The notes below the pieces were generated by a model. The model did no database searches and was not told the DNA's origin. It saw only the letters and a program-made list of their open reading frames with translations. DNA of 64,000 nucleotides, from contig CACIJJ010000001.1 in NCBI GenBank assembly GCA_902587025.1, positions 1 through 64,000 of the forward strand, read 5' to 3'. Of the stretch, positions 35,138 to 43,016 are shown in pieces. Made by a program: the position numbers and the translations under genes. The first letter of the stretch is position 1. Each line of letters begins with the position of its first letter. This stretch comes from an uncultured Candidatus Actinomarina sp. (GTDB taxonomy: Bacteria > Actinomycetota > Acidimicrobiia > Actinomarinales > Actinomarinaceae).

Positions 35138-37636
35138 TTAATTTAAATTTGATAAGTTTATATTTTCTTTTATATCAACAAAAAGTGGAACTTTTAATTT
35201 AGACGCACCCTCCATCTCCTTTTTAACTATCTTTGATACTTTTTTGGCAGATTCTTTGGGTGTCTGAATAATAATCTCATCATGTATTTGTAAAAGAAGA
35301 TCGGTTGATTTTATTTTTTGAATTTCTTTATTAAGCTTTATCATTGCGATTTTCATAATGTCTGAAGCTGTTCCTTGTATAGGTGCATTCATAGCAATTC
35401 TTTTTCCCATTGCTTTTAACTGAAAGTTAGATGATGCTAATTCTTTAATATATCTTTTTCTACCATATAGCGTTTCGGTAAAGGTGTTTGTGGTTGCGTC
35501 ATCGACTATTTTGTCAAGAAAACCTTTTATCTTTGGAAATTGTGAAAAATATGCTTCTATTAGCTCCTCGGCTTCTTTTTTTGAAATATTTAAGCTTTTA
35601 GAGAGACCAAACGATTCCATTCCATAAATTAAACCAAAATTAACTTCCTTAGCCTTTCTTCTCATATCTTTTGATACAGATTCAATATTTGTTTGAAAAA
35701 TTTTGGAAGCAGTCTCTGAGTGAATATCAGATTCTCTATTTTGTAACATATCAATCATTGATTTATCGTTACTTAAATGAGCAAGAACTCTCAACTCTAT
35801 TTGTGAATAATCAGCAATAACAAAAACATGCTTAGAATCTGCGATAAAAAATTCTCTTATTCTCTGACCCATGTCTGTTTTATTTGGAATATTTTGTAAA
35901 TTTGGTTTTTCTGAAGAAAGACGGCCTGTTGTTGTTCCAAATAAATTGTAACTGGTGTGTACTCTGTTCTTTACAACTTCATTTTTTAAGCCTTCGATGT
36001 ATGTAGAGCGTAACTTTTCATACTCTCTATATTTTAAAATTAGTTTTGGAAGCTCATGCGATTTTGAGAGCTCTTCTAGGACTGATGCATCGGTCGATGG
36101 TGCTCCTTTTGGAGTTTTTTTAAGAACAGGATATTTCATGTCTTCGTAAAGAATTTCAGATAGTTGTTTTGGAGAATTTAAATTAAAGTCTTTTTTTGTG
36201 ATTGATTTTATAGCGTTTTTATAATTTTCTAATTCATGATTTATCTCCTCTGAAAGTATCTCAATTTTTTTTAATGATATTCTTACACCCTTCTTGTTCA
36301 TTGAATCTAAAATTTTTAACATTGGATAATCTAGATCTTCATAGATTAGATTCAGTTTTTTATCTTTTTTAAATTTACTAATATCTTTGTCAATAAATTC
36401 AATATTTTTTTGGAAAAATTGAAGATATTCATAAACTTCTGACTTCTTAGTTATACCTGATGTTCTATTGATATGCTTACAAATACTTAAAAGATTATCA
36501 GGCCTTATGCTTGGATCTTTTAGAAATAAAATGCAGTCATATGCCTCTGCCTCTTCAAAATTAATTTTTTCATCTATTATTTGCAAAATACTTTGGGAGT
36601 TTAAGAATACTAATTCCTTTAGATCTGAAATTTTGCCAATATATTTTCCAAAACTATCTTTTTGTATGAAATATATCTCTTCTTCAAAATTTAGTAAGTA
36701 TGCTTTACCTTCCAGGTTTTTATTTTCAGATACATCTTCTTTTGAATCATTTTCAATCTCTACCTCGATATTTTCATCTTGAGATATTGTGTATTTATTA
36801 AGTTCTAGATCTAAGACCTTTTCTTGAGCTTCTAGTAAAACCTGATCAGATAAATATGCAGTTTCGCTAGTTTTTACTGTTGGCAATTCCAGATCTAAAT
36901 CAGTTTTTATAGTTGCTAACTCCTTACTTATAAATAAAATTTCTTTATTTTCTTCAAATGAGTTTTTCAACTTAGGAGTTAAATCGTCAAGGTTTTTATA
37001 TATTCTGTCAATATTCTCATACTGTTGGAGAAGTGAAATTGCTGTTTTTTCTCCCACCCCTGCAAGCCCTGGTATGTTATCAGAAGGGTCACCCTTTAAA
37101 GCTAGATACTCTATGTATTGTGATGGCTTAATGCCAAATTTATTTTTAAAAAATGATTCATCTACTTTATCAGTATCCGTAATCCCTCTTTTTGTATATA
37201 AAATATTTGTTTTTTTTGTTATTAATTGAAAAGTATCTCTATCTCCAGTCACTATCAATACATTTTCATTATTTTGATTAAAAAGGTTGGATAAAGAACC
37301 TAAAACATCATCTGCCTCATGTCCTACAACTGAGACTTGTGGAATATTAAATGATTCAATGAGTTCATGTAATAAAGGAATTTGAACGTTAAAGTTGTCA
37401 GGTGCTGGAGACCTATTTGCTTTGTACTCTTTATATATGTCATTCCTAAATGTTTTTCCTGGTAGATCCCACGTAATTATTATTTGTTTAGGATTATAAT
37501 CATTTACGACTTTATTAATCATGGATAAAAAACCATGTATAACGTTTGTAGGAGTTCCAGTTGAAGTCATTAAGGTCTCTGGTAGTGCATAAAAAGCTCT
37601 AAACGCAACACTGAAACCATCTATGAGAACTATCAC
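35138..37636 (-). CDS. polA: DNA polymerase I
   Basis: PolA fills repair gaps and removes RNA primers. The 832-residue protein has an N-terminal 5'-nuclease (IVLIDGFSVAFRAFYALPET, GDPSDNIPGLAGVGEKTAI) and a C-terminal polymerase domain. Polymerase motif A is FVIADYSQIELRVLAHLS, the O-helix region RRKAKEVNFGLIYGM, and motif C LLQIHDEIIIQ. The middle region (about 310-430) is degenerate without the acidic residues of a proofreading exonuclease, as in other actinobacterial PolA proteins. It is next to the uvr/rpsA block and divergent from tRNA-Leu. Confidence 0.95.
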   Translation of the reverse strand: MIVLIDGFSVAFRAFYALPETLMTSTGTPTNVIHGFLSMINKVVNDYNPKQIIITWDLPGKTFRNDIYKEYKANRSPAPDNFNVQIPLLHELIESFNIPQVSVVGHEADDVLGSLSNLFNQNNENVLIVTGDRDTFQLITKKTNILYTKRGITDTDKVDESFFKNKFGIKPSQYIEYLALKGDPSDNIPGLAGVGEKTAISLLQQYENIDRIYKNLDDLTPKLKNSFEENKEILFISKELATIKTDLDLELPTVKTSETAYLSDQVLLEAQEKVLDLELNKYTISQDENIEVEIENDSKEDVSENKNLEGKAYLLNFEEEIYFIQKDSFGKYIGKISDLKELVFLNSQSILQIIDEKINFEEAEAYDCILFLKDPSIRPDNLLSICKHINRTSGITKKSEVYEYLQFFQKNIEFIDKDISKFKKDKKLNLIYEDLDYPMLKILDSMNKKGVRISLKKIEILSEEINHELENYKNAIKSITKKDFNLNSPKQLSEILYEDMKYPVLKKTPKGAPSTDASVLEELSKSHELPKLILKYREYEKLRSTYIEGLKNEVVKNRVHTSYNLFGTTTGRLSSEKPNLQNIPNKTDMGQRIREFFIADSKHVFVIADYSQIELRVLAHLSNDKSMIDMLQNRESDIHSETASKIFQTNIESVSKDMRRKAKEVNFGLIYGMESFGLSKSLNISKKEAEELIEAYFSQFPKIKGFLDKIVDDATTNTFTETLYGRKRYIKELASSNFQLKAMGKRIAMNAPIQGTASDIMKIAMIKLNKEIQKIKSTDLLLQIHDEIIIQTPKESAKKVSKIVKKEMEGASKLKVPLFVDIKENINLSNLN

Positions 37637-37663
37637 TTCACCATTTTAAACTTAAAAAATAAA

Positions 37664-37693
37664 TTCTCTTATTTTATATATATCAAATATAAT
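37664..37693 (+). promoter_or_regulatory. Candidate promoter of tRNA-Leu(CAA)
   Basis: A consensus -10 hexamer TATAAT is at 37688-37693, eleven bases before the tRNA 5' end. A weak -35-like TTCTCT is at 37664-37669, giving a spacer of 18. The -10 match is exact; the -35 is poor. Confidence 0.5.
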
Positions 37694-37703
37694 CTTTAGA
37701 TAG

Positions 37704-37785
37704 GCCCGGATGGCGGAATTGGCAGACGCGCTGGACTCAAAATCCAGTATCTTCGGATGTGGGGGTTCGACTCCCCCTCCGGGTA
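37704..37785 (+). tRNA. tRNA-Leu, anticodon CAA
   Basis: An 82-base class II tRNA reads GCCCGGA at its 5' end and TCCGGGT plus A at the 3' end. It has anticodon stem CTGGA/TCCAG and loop CTCAAAA, giving anticodon CAA at 37738-37740 for codon TTG. The extended variable arm (TATCTTCGGATGT) and the GGTTCGACTC T arm confirm a leucine tRNA. CCA is not encoded. Confidence 0.95.
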
Positions 37786-37825
37786 CATTTTAAAAACTAA
37801 AATATTTAATGGACAATAATGTAGT

Positions 37826-38200
37826 GTGAAGAAAATTCCTTTAATAAGTGTGATAGTTTTTATAATCCTAAGTATTTCATTTATAATTTATCAAAATTTT
37901 TCAAGTGATTCTTTTGGAAGTGAATTTGTTGAACAAATTAGAATTGCAGATGCTGATGATACTCTAGATAACATTCCTGAAAATACTTTAATTAATATAG
38001 GAAAAAATATATGCATATCTTCTGTGGATTGGACTGATGTAGAGACTTCAGAAAATCTTATTAGGAATGAATTAATTAATAACGAGATCATTGTCGATGA
38101 AAAAAATAGAATCATTCCAATTCTAAGGTTTCAATCAATTTATGAACTATGTCCAGAGAATATCCCTTATCTTGAACAAATTTTCATAATTAATGAGTAA
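37826..38200 (+). CDS. Membrane-anchored or secreted protein, unknown
   Basis: The 124-residue protein opens with a basic residue pair and a hydrophobic segment (about 5-24: PLISVIVFIILSISFIIYQ), an anchor or uncleaved signal. A soluble domain follows with two well-spaced cysteines (GKNICISS and YELCPENIP) that could form a disulfide outside the membrane. A resemblance to small actinobacterial secreted DUF732-like proteins is possible but weak. It starts at GTG and its 3' end overlaps the next gene by eight bases, so the two are likely co-translated. Confidence 0.55.
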   Translation: MKKIPLISVIVFIILSISFIIYQNFSSDSFGSEFVEQIRIADADDTLDNIPENTLINIGKNICISSVDWTDVETSENLIRNELINNEIIVDEKNRIIPILRFQSIYELCPENIPYLEQIFIINE

Positions 38201-38789
38201 GAAAATTTTAAAGAGGCTTCCACAATGTTTCTTCGGCCTGTTTCTATGTGGAATAGGTCTTGCGTTTACGATAGAGGCTAAGTTAGGACTTAACCCATGG
38301 GATGTATTCCATGATGGTTTTAGTCAGTTAATAAATGTAAGAATTGGCTTTGCCGGGGTAATTACTGGATTCATTGTTTTATTAGGTTGGATTCCACTGA
38401 AACAAAAGCCATTTCTTGGCACGATTCTAAACATTTTAACTATTGGAAATGTACTTGACTTAACAATGTATTTCATACCAACGCCTCAGGAAATTTGGAT
38501 AAGACATATATACCTATATTTTGGAACCGTGCTATTTGCTATGGGTGTTGGAATATACATCGGTTCAGGATTAGGTCCTGGTCCAAGAGATGGAATTATG
38601 ACAGGCATTGCAAAGCGAGGCCCAAGTGTTCGAGCAACAAGAATAGGAATTGATTTCACAGCATTCTTAACTGGAGTTTTACTTGGCGGTTCGTATGGAT
38701 ACGGAACAATATTTATGGTTATAGTTGTTGGACCAATAGTTCAATTCTCTCTAAAACGATATGATAAAGGTGCTATCTTTTCTTTATAG
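38193..38789 (+). CDS. YczE/YitT-like membrane protein
   Basis: The 198-residue polytopic protein has about five membrane helices and the motifs LGLNPWDVFHDGFSQL, IYIGSGLGPGPRDGIMTGI and RATRIGIDFTAF, which belong to the YczE family. The family's biochemical role is not known to me. It overlaps the preceding secreted-protein gene (ATGAGTAA junction) and its end overlaps the convergent zinc-finger gene by 17 bases. Confidence 0.75.
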   Translation: MSKKILKRLPQCFFGLFLCGIGLAFTIEAKLGLNPWDVFHDGFSQLINVRIGFAGVITGFIVLLGWIPLKQKPFLGTILNILTIGNVLDLTMYFIPTPQEIWIRHIYLYFGTVLFAMGVGIYIGSGLGPGPRDGIMTGIAKRGPSVRATRIGIDFTAFLTGVLLGGSYGYGTIFMVIVVGPIVQFSLKRYDKGAIFSL

Positions 38790-39081
38790 ATATATTTGTT
38801 TTTAAGTTAATTTCACCTTTTTCTTTCTTAATTAATTTTTTTTCAAAATAAATTAATCTGGAGATTGATGAGACAATTTCAAATTTATTTGTATTTGATA
38901 AAACAATATCATTCACTGAAATCCATTCTTTGCTTACTAAATTAAGAACAAATTTATTTGTATTTAAAATATCACTCTTATTTTTAAATTTTTGTTTACA
39001 TTTTTTAGAGCAGAGAAAATATTTATCAGATCTATTAATATTTAAAATTCTTCCACAATAATCGCAACGGTCCATTTTCAA
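38773..39081 (-). CDS. Small zinc-finger protein, unknown
   Basis: The 102-residue basic protein begins with a CDYCGRIL pair and a second FLCSKKCKQKF pair, a Cx2C...Cx3C layout like a TRASH or MYM-type zinc finger. The remaining part is Lys-rich with no recognised fold. It overlaps the 5' YgfZ-like gene by four bases (ATGA). Such zinc fingers can be regulators or chaperones; no role is claimed. Confidence 0.5.
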   Translation of the reverse strand: MKMDRCDYCGRILNINRSDKYFLCSKKCKQKFKNKSDILNTNKFVLNLVSKEWISVNDIVLSNTNKFEIVSSISRLIYFEKKLIKKEKGEINLKTNISIKKR

Positions 39082-39641
39082 ATTTTTATTATTTCTTGGA
39101 TACCTGATTCATTTGTAACAAGCATTCTTCTAGACTTTCCTCTAAATTTAATTCTTGATGCTTGTTCTTGTCCAAGAAAGCATCCTTTCTCAAAATCGAC
39201 AAAAAAATCTAACCATTTTGTTTCATTGGGCAGTAGTCCAGTATTTACTATTTCTTTAGTGGGTAGTTCGTTATTTAACTCAAAATCATTCCAAGAGACT
39301 GACTCTTGTTTCGATTCAATTGTTTTAAATGTTGCTTTATCAAGATCAACTTGTAAGGTAATTATGCTGTCTTCAATTTCAAAATTACAGTCAATTCTTA
39401 TGGCATATTTTCTCAAACTATCCAATATAAAATTCAATTCTCTCTTGTCTTGATATACAAATACTTCTTTATTTTTTTCTTCTATTAAAAACCAATGATT
39501 AATTTTTCCATCGGGTCCGAGTAAAAATGAGGGCTTGATGCTATCTACTTCGATATTATTTGAAATTATAGAGTCAAGGAATGTTACATTATCACTACCA
39601 GTAATTTTTAAAACCTTTTCAGTTTGAATATTTGAAGTCAT
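39078..39641 (-). CDS. YgfZ/GcvT-like folate-binding protein
   Basis: The 187-residue protein contains the signature FEKGCFLGQEQASRIKFRG, which is the K-G-C-x-x-G-Q-E motif of YgfZ (iron-sulfur cluster maintenance) proteins. Upstream LLGPDGKINHWFLI matches the GcvT-like barrel. At 187 residues it is shorter than E. coli YgfZ (about 320), missing much of the middle. It probably aids Fe-S protein maturation with tetrahydrofolate. It overlaps the zinc-finger gene and lies two bases from ccdA. Confidence 0.75.
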   Translation of the reverse strand: MTSNIQTEKVLKITGSDNVTFLDSIISNNIEVDSIKPSFLLGPDGKINHWFLIEEKNKEVFVYQDKRELNFILDSLRKYAIRIDCNFEIEDSIITLQVDLDKATFKTIESKQESVSWNDFELNNELPTKEIVNTGLLPNETKWLDFFVDFEKGCFLGQEQASRIKFRGKSRRMLVTNESGIQEIIKI

Positions 39642-39643
39642 AA

Positions 39644-40351
39644 TTAAATATTACTTAGACGCTCTAGGTTGAGACGAATGAATATGTCTTGAAAGAAAGA
39701 AGCAAGTATGTACATTCTATCAGAAAAAATAAGTGCACCTATTGCAACCAATGTTGTTCCTGATATATAAGAAGAGTATCTTTTGAAAAAAGTAAATATT
39801 TTTGATTTCAAATTTACCTTTGTTGAAAATATTGGTAACAAAATAAATGGAATAGCTAATCCAAAAGAGTAAAAGATTAATAGCGATATCCCTTGGTTAA
39901 TTGTGTTACTACTTGAAGAAAGTGTTAGAAGTGCTCCTAACACAGGGCCAATGCATGGTGTAAATCCAAAAGCAAACGTTAGACCAAGAACAAAATTTTT
40001 CATTCTATTAAAGTTTTTAATATCTATGTAATTCGAACTATAAAAATACTTATTGTTTAAAGATGGAATCATTAACATTAGGCCGAAAAATATGATTATC
40101 AAGCCACTCACCCTAGACAAAGTTTCAGAGTTTCTGCTAAAAAAAGATCCTATATTTGTTGCTATAGCTGCAAGCGATATGAAAACTAAAGAAAATCCTA
40201 ATGTAAATTGTACTGATCCAAATAAGCGAGTTTTAATATCATCTTCTGATTCTGAAAATATAGCCAGATAACCAGGCACAAGGGGAAGAACACAAGGAGA
40301 AACAAATGATAAAAACCCAAATATAAACGCAATAAAAAAATTAACTTCCAT
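39644..40351 (-). CDS. ccdA: Cytochrome c biogenesis protein CcdA family
   Basis: The polytopic membrane protein has six predicted helices and two conserved cysteines in membrane helices: FVSPCVLPLVPGY near the N-terminus and FGFTPCIGPVLGAL at mid-length. CcdA/DsbD-type proteins pass electrons from cytosolic thioredoxin across the membrane. At 235 residues the length is normal. No partner thioredoxin-like gene or ResB/ResC is adjacent. It abuts nth with no spacer. Confidence 0.88.
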   Translation of the reverse strand: MEVNFFIAFIFGFLSFVSPCVLPLVPGYLAIFSESEDDIKTRLFGSVQFTLGFSLVFISLAAIATNIGSFFSRNSETLSRVSGLIIIFFGLMLMIPSLNNKYFYSSNYIDIKNFNRMKNFVLGLTFAFGFTPCIGPVLGALLTLSSSSNTINQGISLLIFYSFGLAIPFILLPIFSTKVNLKSKIFTFFKRYSSYISGTTLVAIGALIFSDRMYILASFFQDIFIRLNLERLSNI

Positions 40352-40984
40352 TTATTTCATATCTTTTCTTCCATACTTGCTACATATTGGACATAATTCT
40401 TTTTTATGTGAAATCGCAGGGCAATATTCTCTTCCAAAAAAAATAATTTGTAGATGAAGTTTATTCCATGAATTTTCTGGAAATAATCTTTTTAAATCCT
40501 TTTCAGTTTGCTCAACACTTCTCCTTGTGGAAAGCCCCCATCTCCAAGCAAGTCTATGAATATGAGTATCAACTGGAAATGTTTGGACTCCAAAAGCTTG
40601 ACCCATAACAACAGATGCACTTTTATGACCGATCCCTGGAAGAGATTCTAAATCATCAAAGTTGTCTGGTACTTTTCCATTATATTTTTTTACTAAGATT
40701 TTTGATAGATTTGATATTGCTTTTGACTTCTGTGGTGAAAGTCCACAAGGTTTGACGATTTTTCTAATCGTCCTGACATCTATTTTGGACATGTCTTTTG
40801 GATTGTCTGCGATCTTAAACAGTTCAGGAGTAACTTCATTTACTTTTTTATCAGTACATCTTGCTGATAACAAAACTGCAATTAATAACGTATAAGCATC
40901 TTTGTGATTTAATGGTTTTTGAGGTTTTGGATAAAGTTCATCTAAAATTTTATGAATTTTTTTTACCTTATCTTGTTTTTTCAT
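40352..40984 (-). CDS. nth: Endonuclease III, with altered Fe-S cysteines
   Basis: The base-excision glycosylase/AP lyase has the helix-hairpin-helix LESLPGIGHKSASVVMG with catalytic Lys121, and FPVDTHIHRLAWRWGL with catalytic Asp139. The C-terminal cluster normally reads Cx6Cx2Cx5C. Here only Cys188, Cys198 and Cys201 are present, and the second (Lys195) and fourth (Tyr204) positions are changed. The [4Fe-4S] cluster is therefore probably lost or altered, while the glycosylase active site is intact. It abuts ccdA. Confidence 0.92.
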   Translation of the reverse strand: MKKQDKVKKIHKILDELYPKPQKPLNHKDAYTLLIAVLLSARCTDKKVNEVTPELFKIADNPKDMSKIDVRTIRKIVKPCGLSPQKSKAISNLSKILVKKYNGKVPDNFDDLESLPGIGHKSASVVMGQAFGVQTFPVDTHIHRLAWRWGLSTRRSVEQTEKDLKRLFPENSWNKLHLQIIFFGREYCPAISHKKELCPICSKYGRKDMK

Positions 40985-41024
40985 ATCATTATTTTATACA
41001 AGATATTAATGTTCACTTATTCGG

Positions 41025-41852
41025 ATGATTTTAAAAAATAAAAATATTGCAATTGTAGCTTTGGTTACATCCGCTTTATTATTTGGATCAACCTTTGCCG
41101 TTGTAAAAGATTTAATAACTTCAATTAGTCCTGTAAATATAGTTTTCTTGAGATACGTTATTGCAGCAATATTATTTTTAATCATTGGTGGAATTCCTAA
41201 AAAAACGTACATATTTCCTGGCTTGCTTATGGGTGTATTTTTATGGATTGGCTATATAACACAAACAATTGGTCTTGAAACAACTTCAACGATAAATTCT
41301 GGAGTTGTGACAGGGTTTTATATTGTCTTAACTCCTATTTTTTCAAAATTTATAAATAACAAAACTATTCAGAGAAAAAATTTAATTGGATCAGTATCAG
41401 GTTTTTTTGGAATTTTATTAATTGCTTTAAATGATTTAGATCAGTTATTTGGTAATTTATTTACATTAATTTGTGCAACTGGATATGCCTTACATATAGT
41501 TATGGTTGAAAGATATATTAAAAATATGAGCATTTCAAAATTGATGTTCATACAATCATTATCAGGAGCGATTTTTTGCTTACCCTTTTTAAACTTTACA
41601 AACTTAGGCTTAGCTAGCGATTTTATATTTCCAATCTTGTTTTTAGGATTTGTTGTAAATTTTTGTGCGTTTTATCTTCAACTATTTGGACAGAAAAGTA
41701 TAAATGCATCTACAGCATCTTTATTATTTGGATTAGAAGGAGTTTTTGCTTTACTAATAGGTGTTTTTTTTGTTGGAGAAGTTTTAAATTTAATTAATTG
41801 GCTCGGAGTGATTGTTATATTAATTTCAATATTTTATGTAATTAAAGAATAG
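41025..41852 (+). CDS. EamA-family (DMT) transporter
   Basis: The 275-residue protein has ten hydrophobic segments arranged as two EamA repeats (first half beginning ALVTSALLFGSTFAVVKDL, second around LFTLICATGYALHIVMVERY). It is expected to export or import a small metabolite or amino acid; the substrate is not visible. It is divergent from nth and convergent with the small membrane gene at its 3' end. Confidence 0.82.
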   Translation: MILKNKNIAIVALVTSALLFGSTFAVVKDLITSISPVNIVFLRYVIAAILFLIIGGIPKKTYIFPGLLMGVFLWIGYITQTIGLETTSTINSGVVTGFYIVLTPIFSKFINNKTIQRKNLIGSVSGFFGILLIALNDLDQLFGNLFTLICATGYALHIVMVERYIKNMSISKLMFIQSLSGAIFCLPFLNFTNLGLASDFIFPILFLGFVVNFCAFYLQLFGQKSINASTASLLFGLEGVFALLIGVFFVGEVLNLINWLGVIVILISIFYVIKE

Positions 41853-42105
41853 TTTGTTCCTTATTAATACTGTTCAAATATTTCATTATTGCTCTCAAAA
41901 CAGCGACTAAAAAGAAAAAAGTAATTATTAAAATAACAAGAATTCTTGGTCCTTCTAGAAATGGAATTTCACAGGTAATTAGATCACTACAAAGACCAAA
42001 CCCATCACCACCATTTGCAAGATTGAAAATAATTAAAAGTGGATATGCGAGAATGACAACTAACGATACTAAAATTAGAAAAACTACTACTCTTAATAAA
42101 AACAT
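41842..42105 (-). CDS. Small two-helix membrane protein, unknown
   Basis: The 87-residue protein has two hydrophobic helices (about 2-24 and 50-70). The loop between them contains two cysteines (GLCSDLITCEIPF), which may be extracytoplasmic and disulfide-bonded. A short polar C-terminus follows. No family is recognised. It is divergent from thyX (29 bases apart) and convergent with the DMT transporter. Confidence 0.5.
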   Translation of the reverse strand: MFLLRVVVFLILVSLVVILAYPLLIIFNLANGGDGFGLCSDLITCEIPFLEGPRILVILIITFFFLVAVLRAIMKYLNSINKEQTIL

Positions 42106-42134
42106 AATTAAATTATTTTAATATATTATTTGAA

Positions 42135-42797
42135 ATGAAAGTAAAGTTAATAAGTTATTCAAAGCCAACTGATTCTATTAGTGATGAAGGAATAGATAAT
42201 GCACAGGAGCTTGTTGCTTTTTGTGCGAGAGTTTCAAATCCATCAAACCAGTTGAATACTGAAACAAGTGAAAAATTAATTAATTATTTAATTAAAAATG
42301 CACATTGGTCACCACTAGAAATGGTAAGTGCTTGTCTTGAGATTGAAACAACAAGGGATATAGCTAGACAAATTCTTCGTCATAGATCATTCAGCTTTCA
42401 AGAATTTAGTCAAAGATATGCAAATCCTGTTGAAGATTTAGAGTTTGTTATTAGAGAGGCAAGATTACAAGATCCAAAAAACAGACAGAACTCTGTGGAG
42501 ACAGAAGATGAGAAGATAATTAATGAATGGAAAAAATTACAAAATAGCTTAATCGAAAATGCTAAAGAAGTTTACAATTGGGCAATTGAAAACGGTATAG
42601 CAAAAGAACAAGCAAGATCGGTTTTACCTGAAGGGAATACAGTTAGTCGGATTTATATGAATGGTACTTTAAGAAGTTGGATTCACTACATTCAACTTAG
42701 AGAAGCTAACGGTACACAAAAAGAACATATGGAAATTGCCAAGGCGTGTGCTGAGGTTATAAATAAAATATTTCCAATGGGTAAAGATTTAACTTAA
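42135..42797 (+). CDS. thyX: Flavin-dependent thymidylate synthase
   Basis: ThyX makes dTMP from dUMP using FAD, NADPH and methylene-tetrahydrofolate. The 220-residue protein has the ThyX signature at 82-94 (RHRSFSFQEFSQR) and the region ARSVLPEGNTVSRIYMNGTLR. The canonical signature has Asn where this one has Gln89, a variant I have seen in other ThyX proteins. No thyA is in the window. It is divergent from a small membrane gene and its end overlaps the convergent 69-residue gene. Confidence 0.93.
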   Translation: MKVKLISYSKPTDSISDEGIDNAQELVAFCARVSNPSNQLNTETSEKLINYLIKNAHWSPLEMVSACLEIETTRDIARQILRHRSFSFQEFSQRYANPVEDLEFVIREARLQDPKNRQNSVETEDEKIINEWKKLQNSLIENAKEVYNWAIENGIAKEQARSVLPEGNTVSRIYMNGTLRSWIHYIQLREANGTQKEHMEIAKACAEVINKIFPMGKDLT

Positions 42798-43003
42798 TTA
42801 TCTAATTTATATTTAAATATTAAATATTCATCAGTTATTTCAAATTCTGAGTCTGAAATAATCATATAATCTTGATAATCCAACTCAGCCTGTTTCATAA
42901 ACTGCATTCTCTCATCCCCACCGATTGGAGGCATTGGTCTATCTTTAACAGCATTTGCTCTGTCTTTGAACCTATTTATAAATTCTTCAACATTAAAGGA
43001 CAT
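42794..43003 (-). CDS. Conserved small protein downstream of dnaE
   Basis: The 69-residue protein has no signal or membrane helix. It reads VEEFINRFKDRANAVKDR then MPPIGGDERMQFMKQAELD and ends in a strand-rich C-terminus. I recall similar small acidic-to-basic proteins in actinobacteria but cannot name the family. It lies 13 bases downstream of dnaE on the same strand. Confidence 0.6.
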   Translation of the reverse strand: MSFNVEEFINRFKDRANAVKDRPMPPIGGDERMQFMKQAELDYQDYMIISDSEFEITDEYLIFKYKLDN

Positions 43004-43016
43004 GATTAAATTTTAA

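Noticed and set aside
41006-41212. Minus-strand 68-residue frame opposite the DMT transporter
   Set aside because: It is the antisense of an EamA protein gene and has no coding support.
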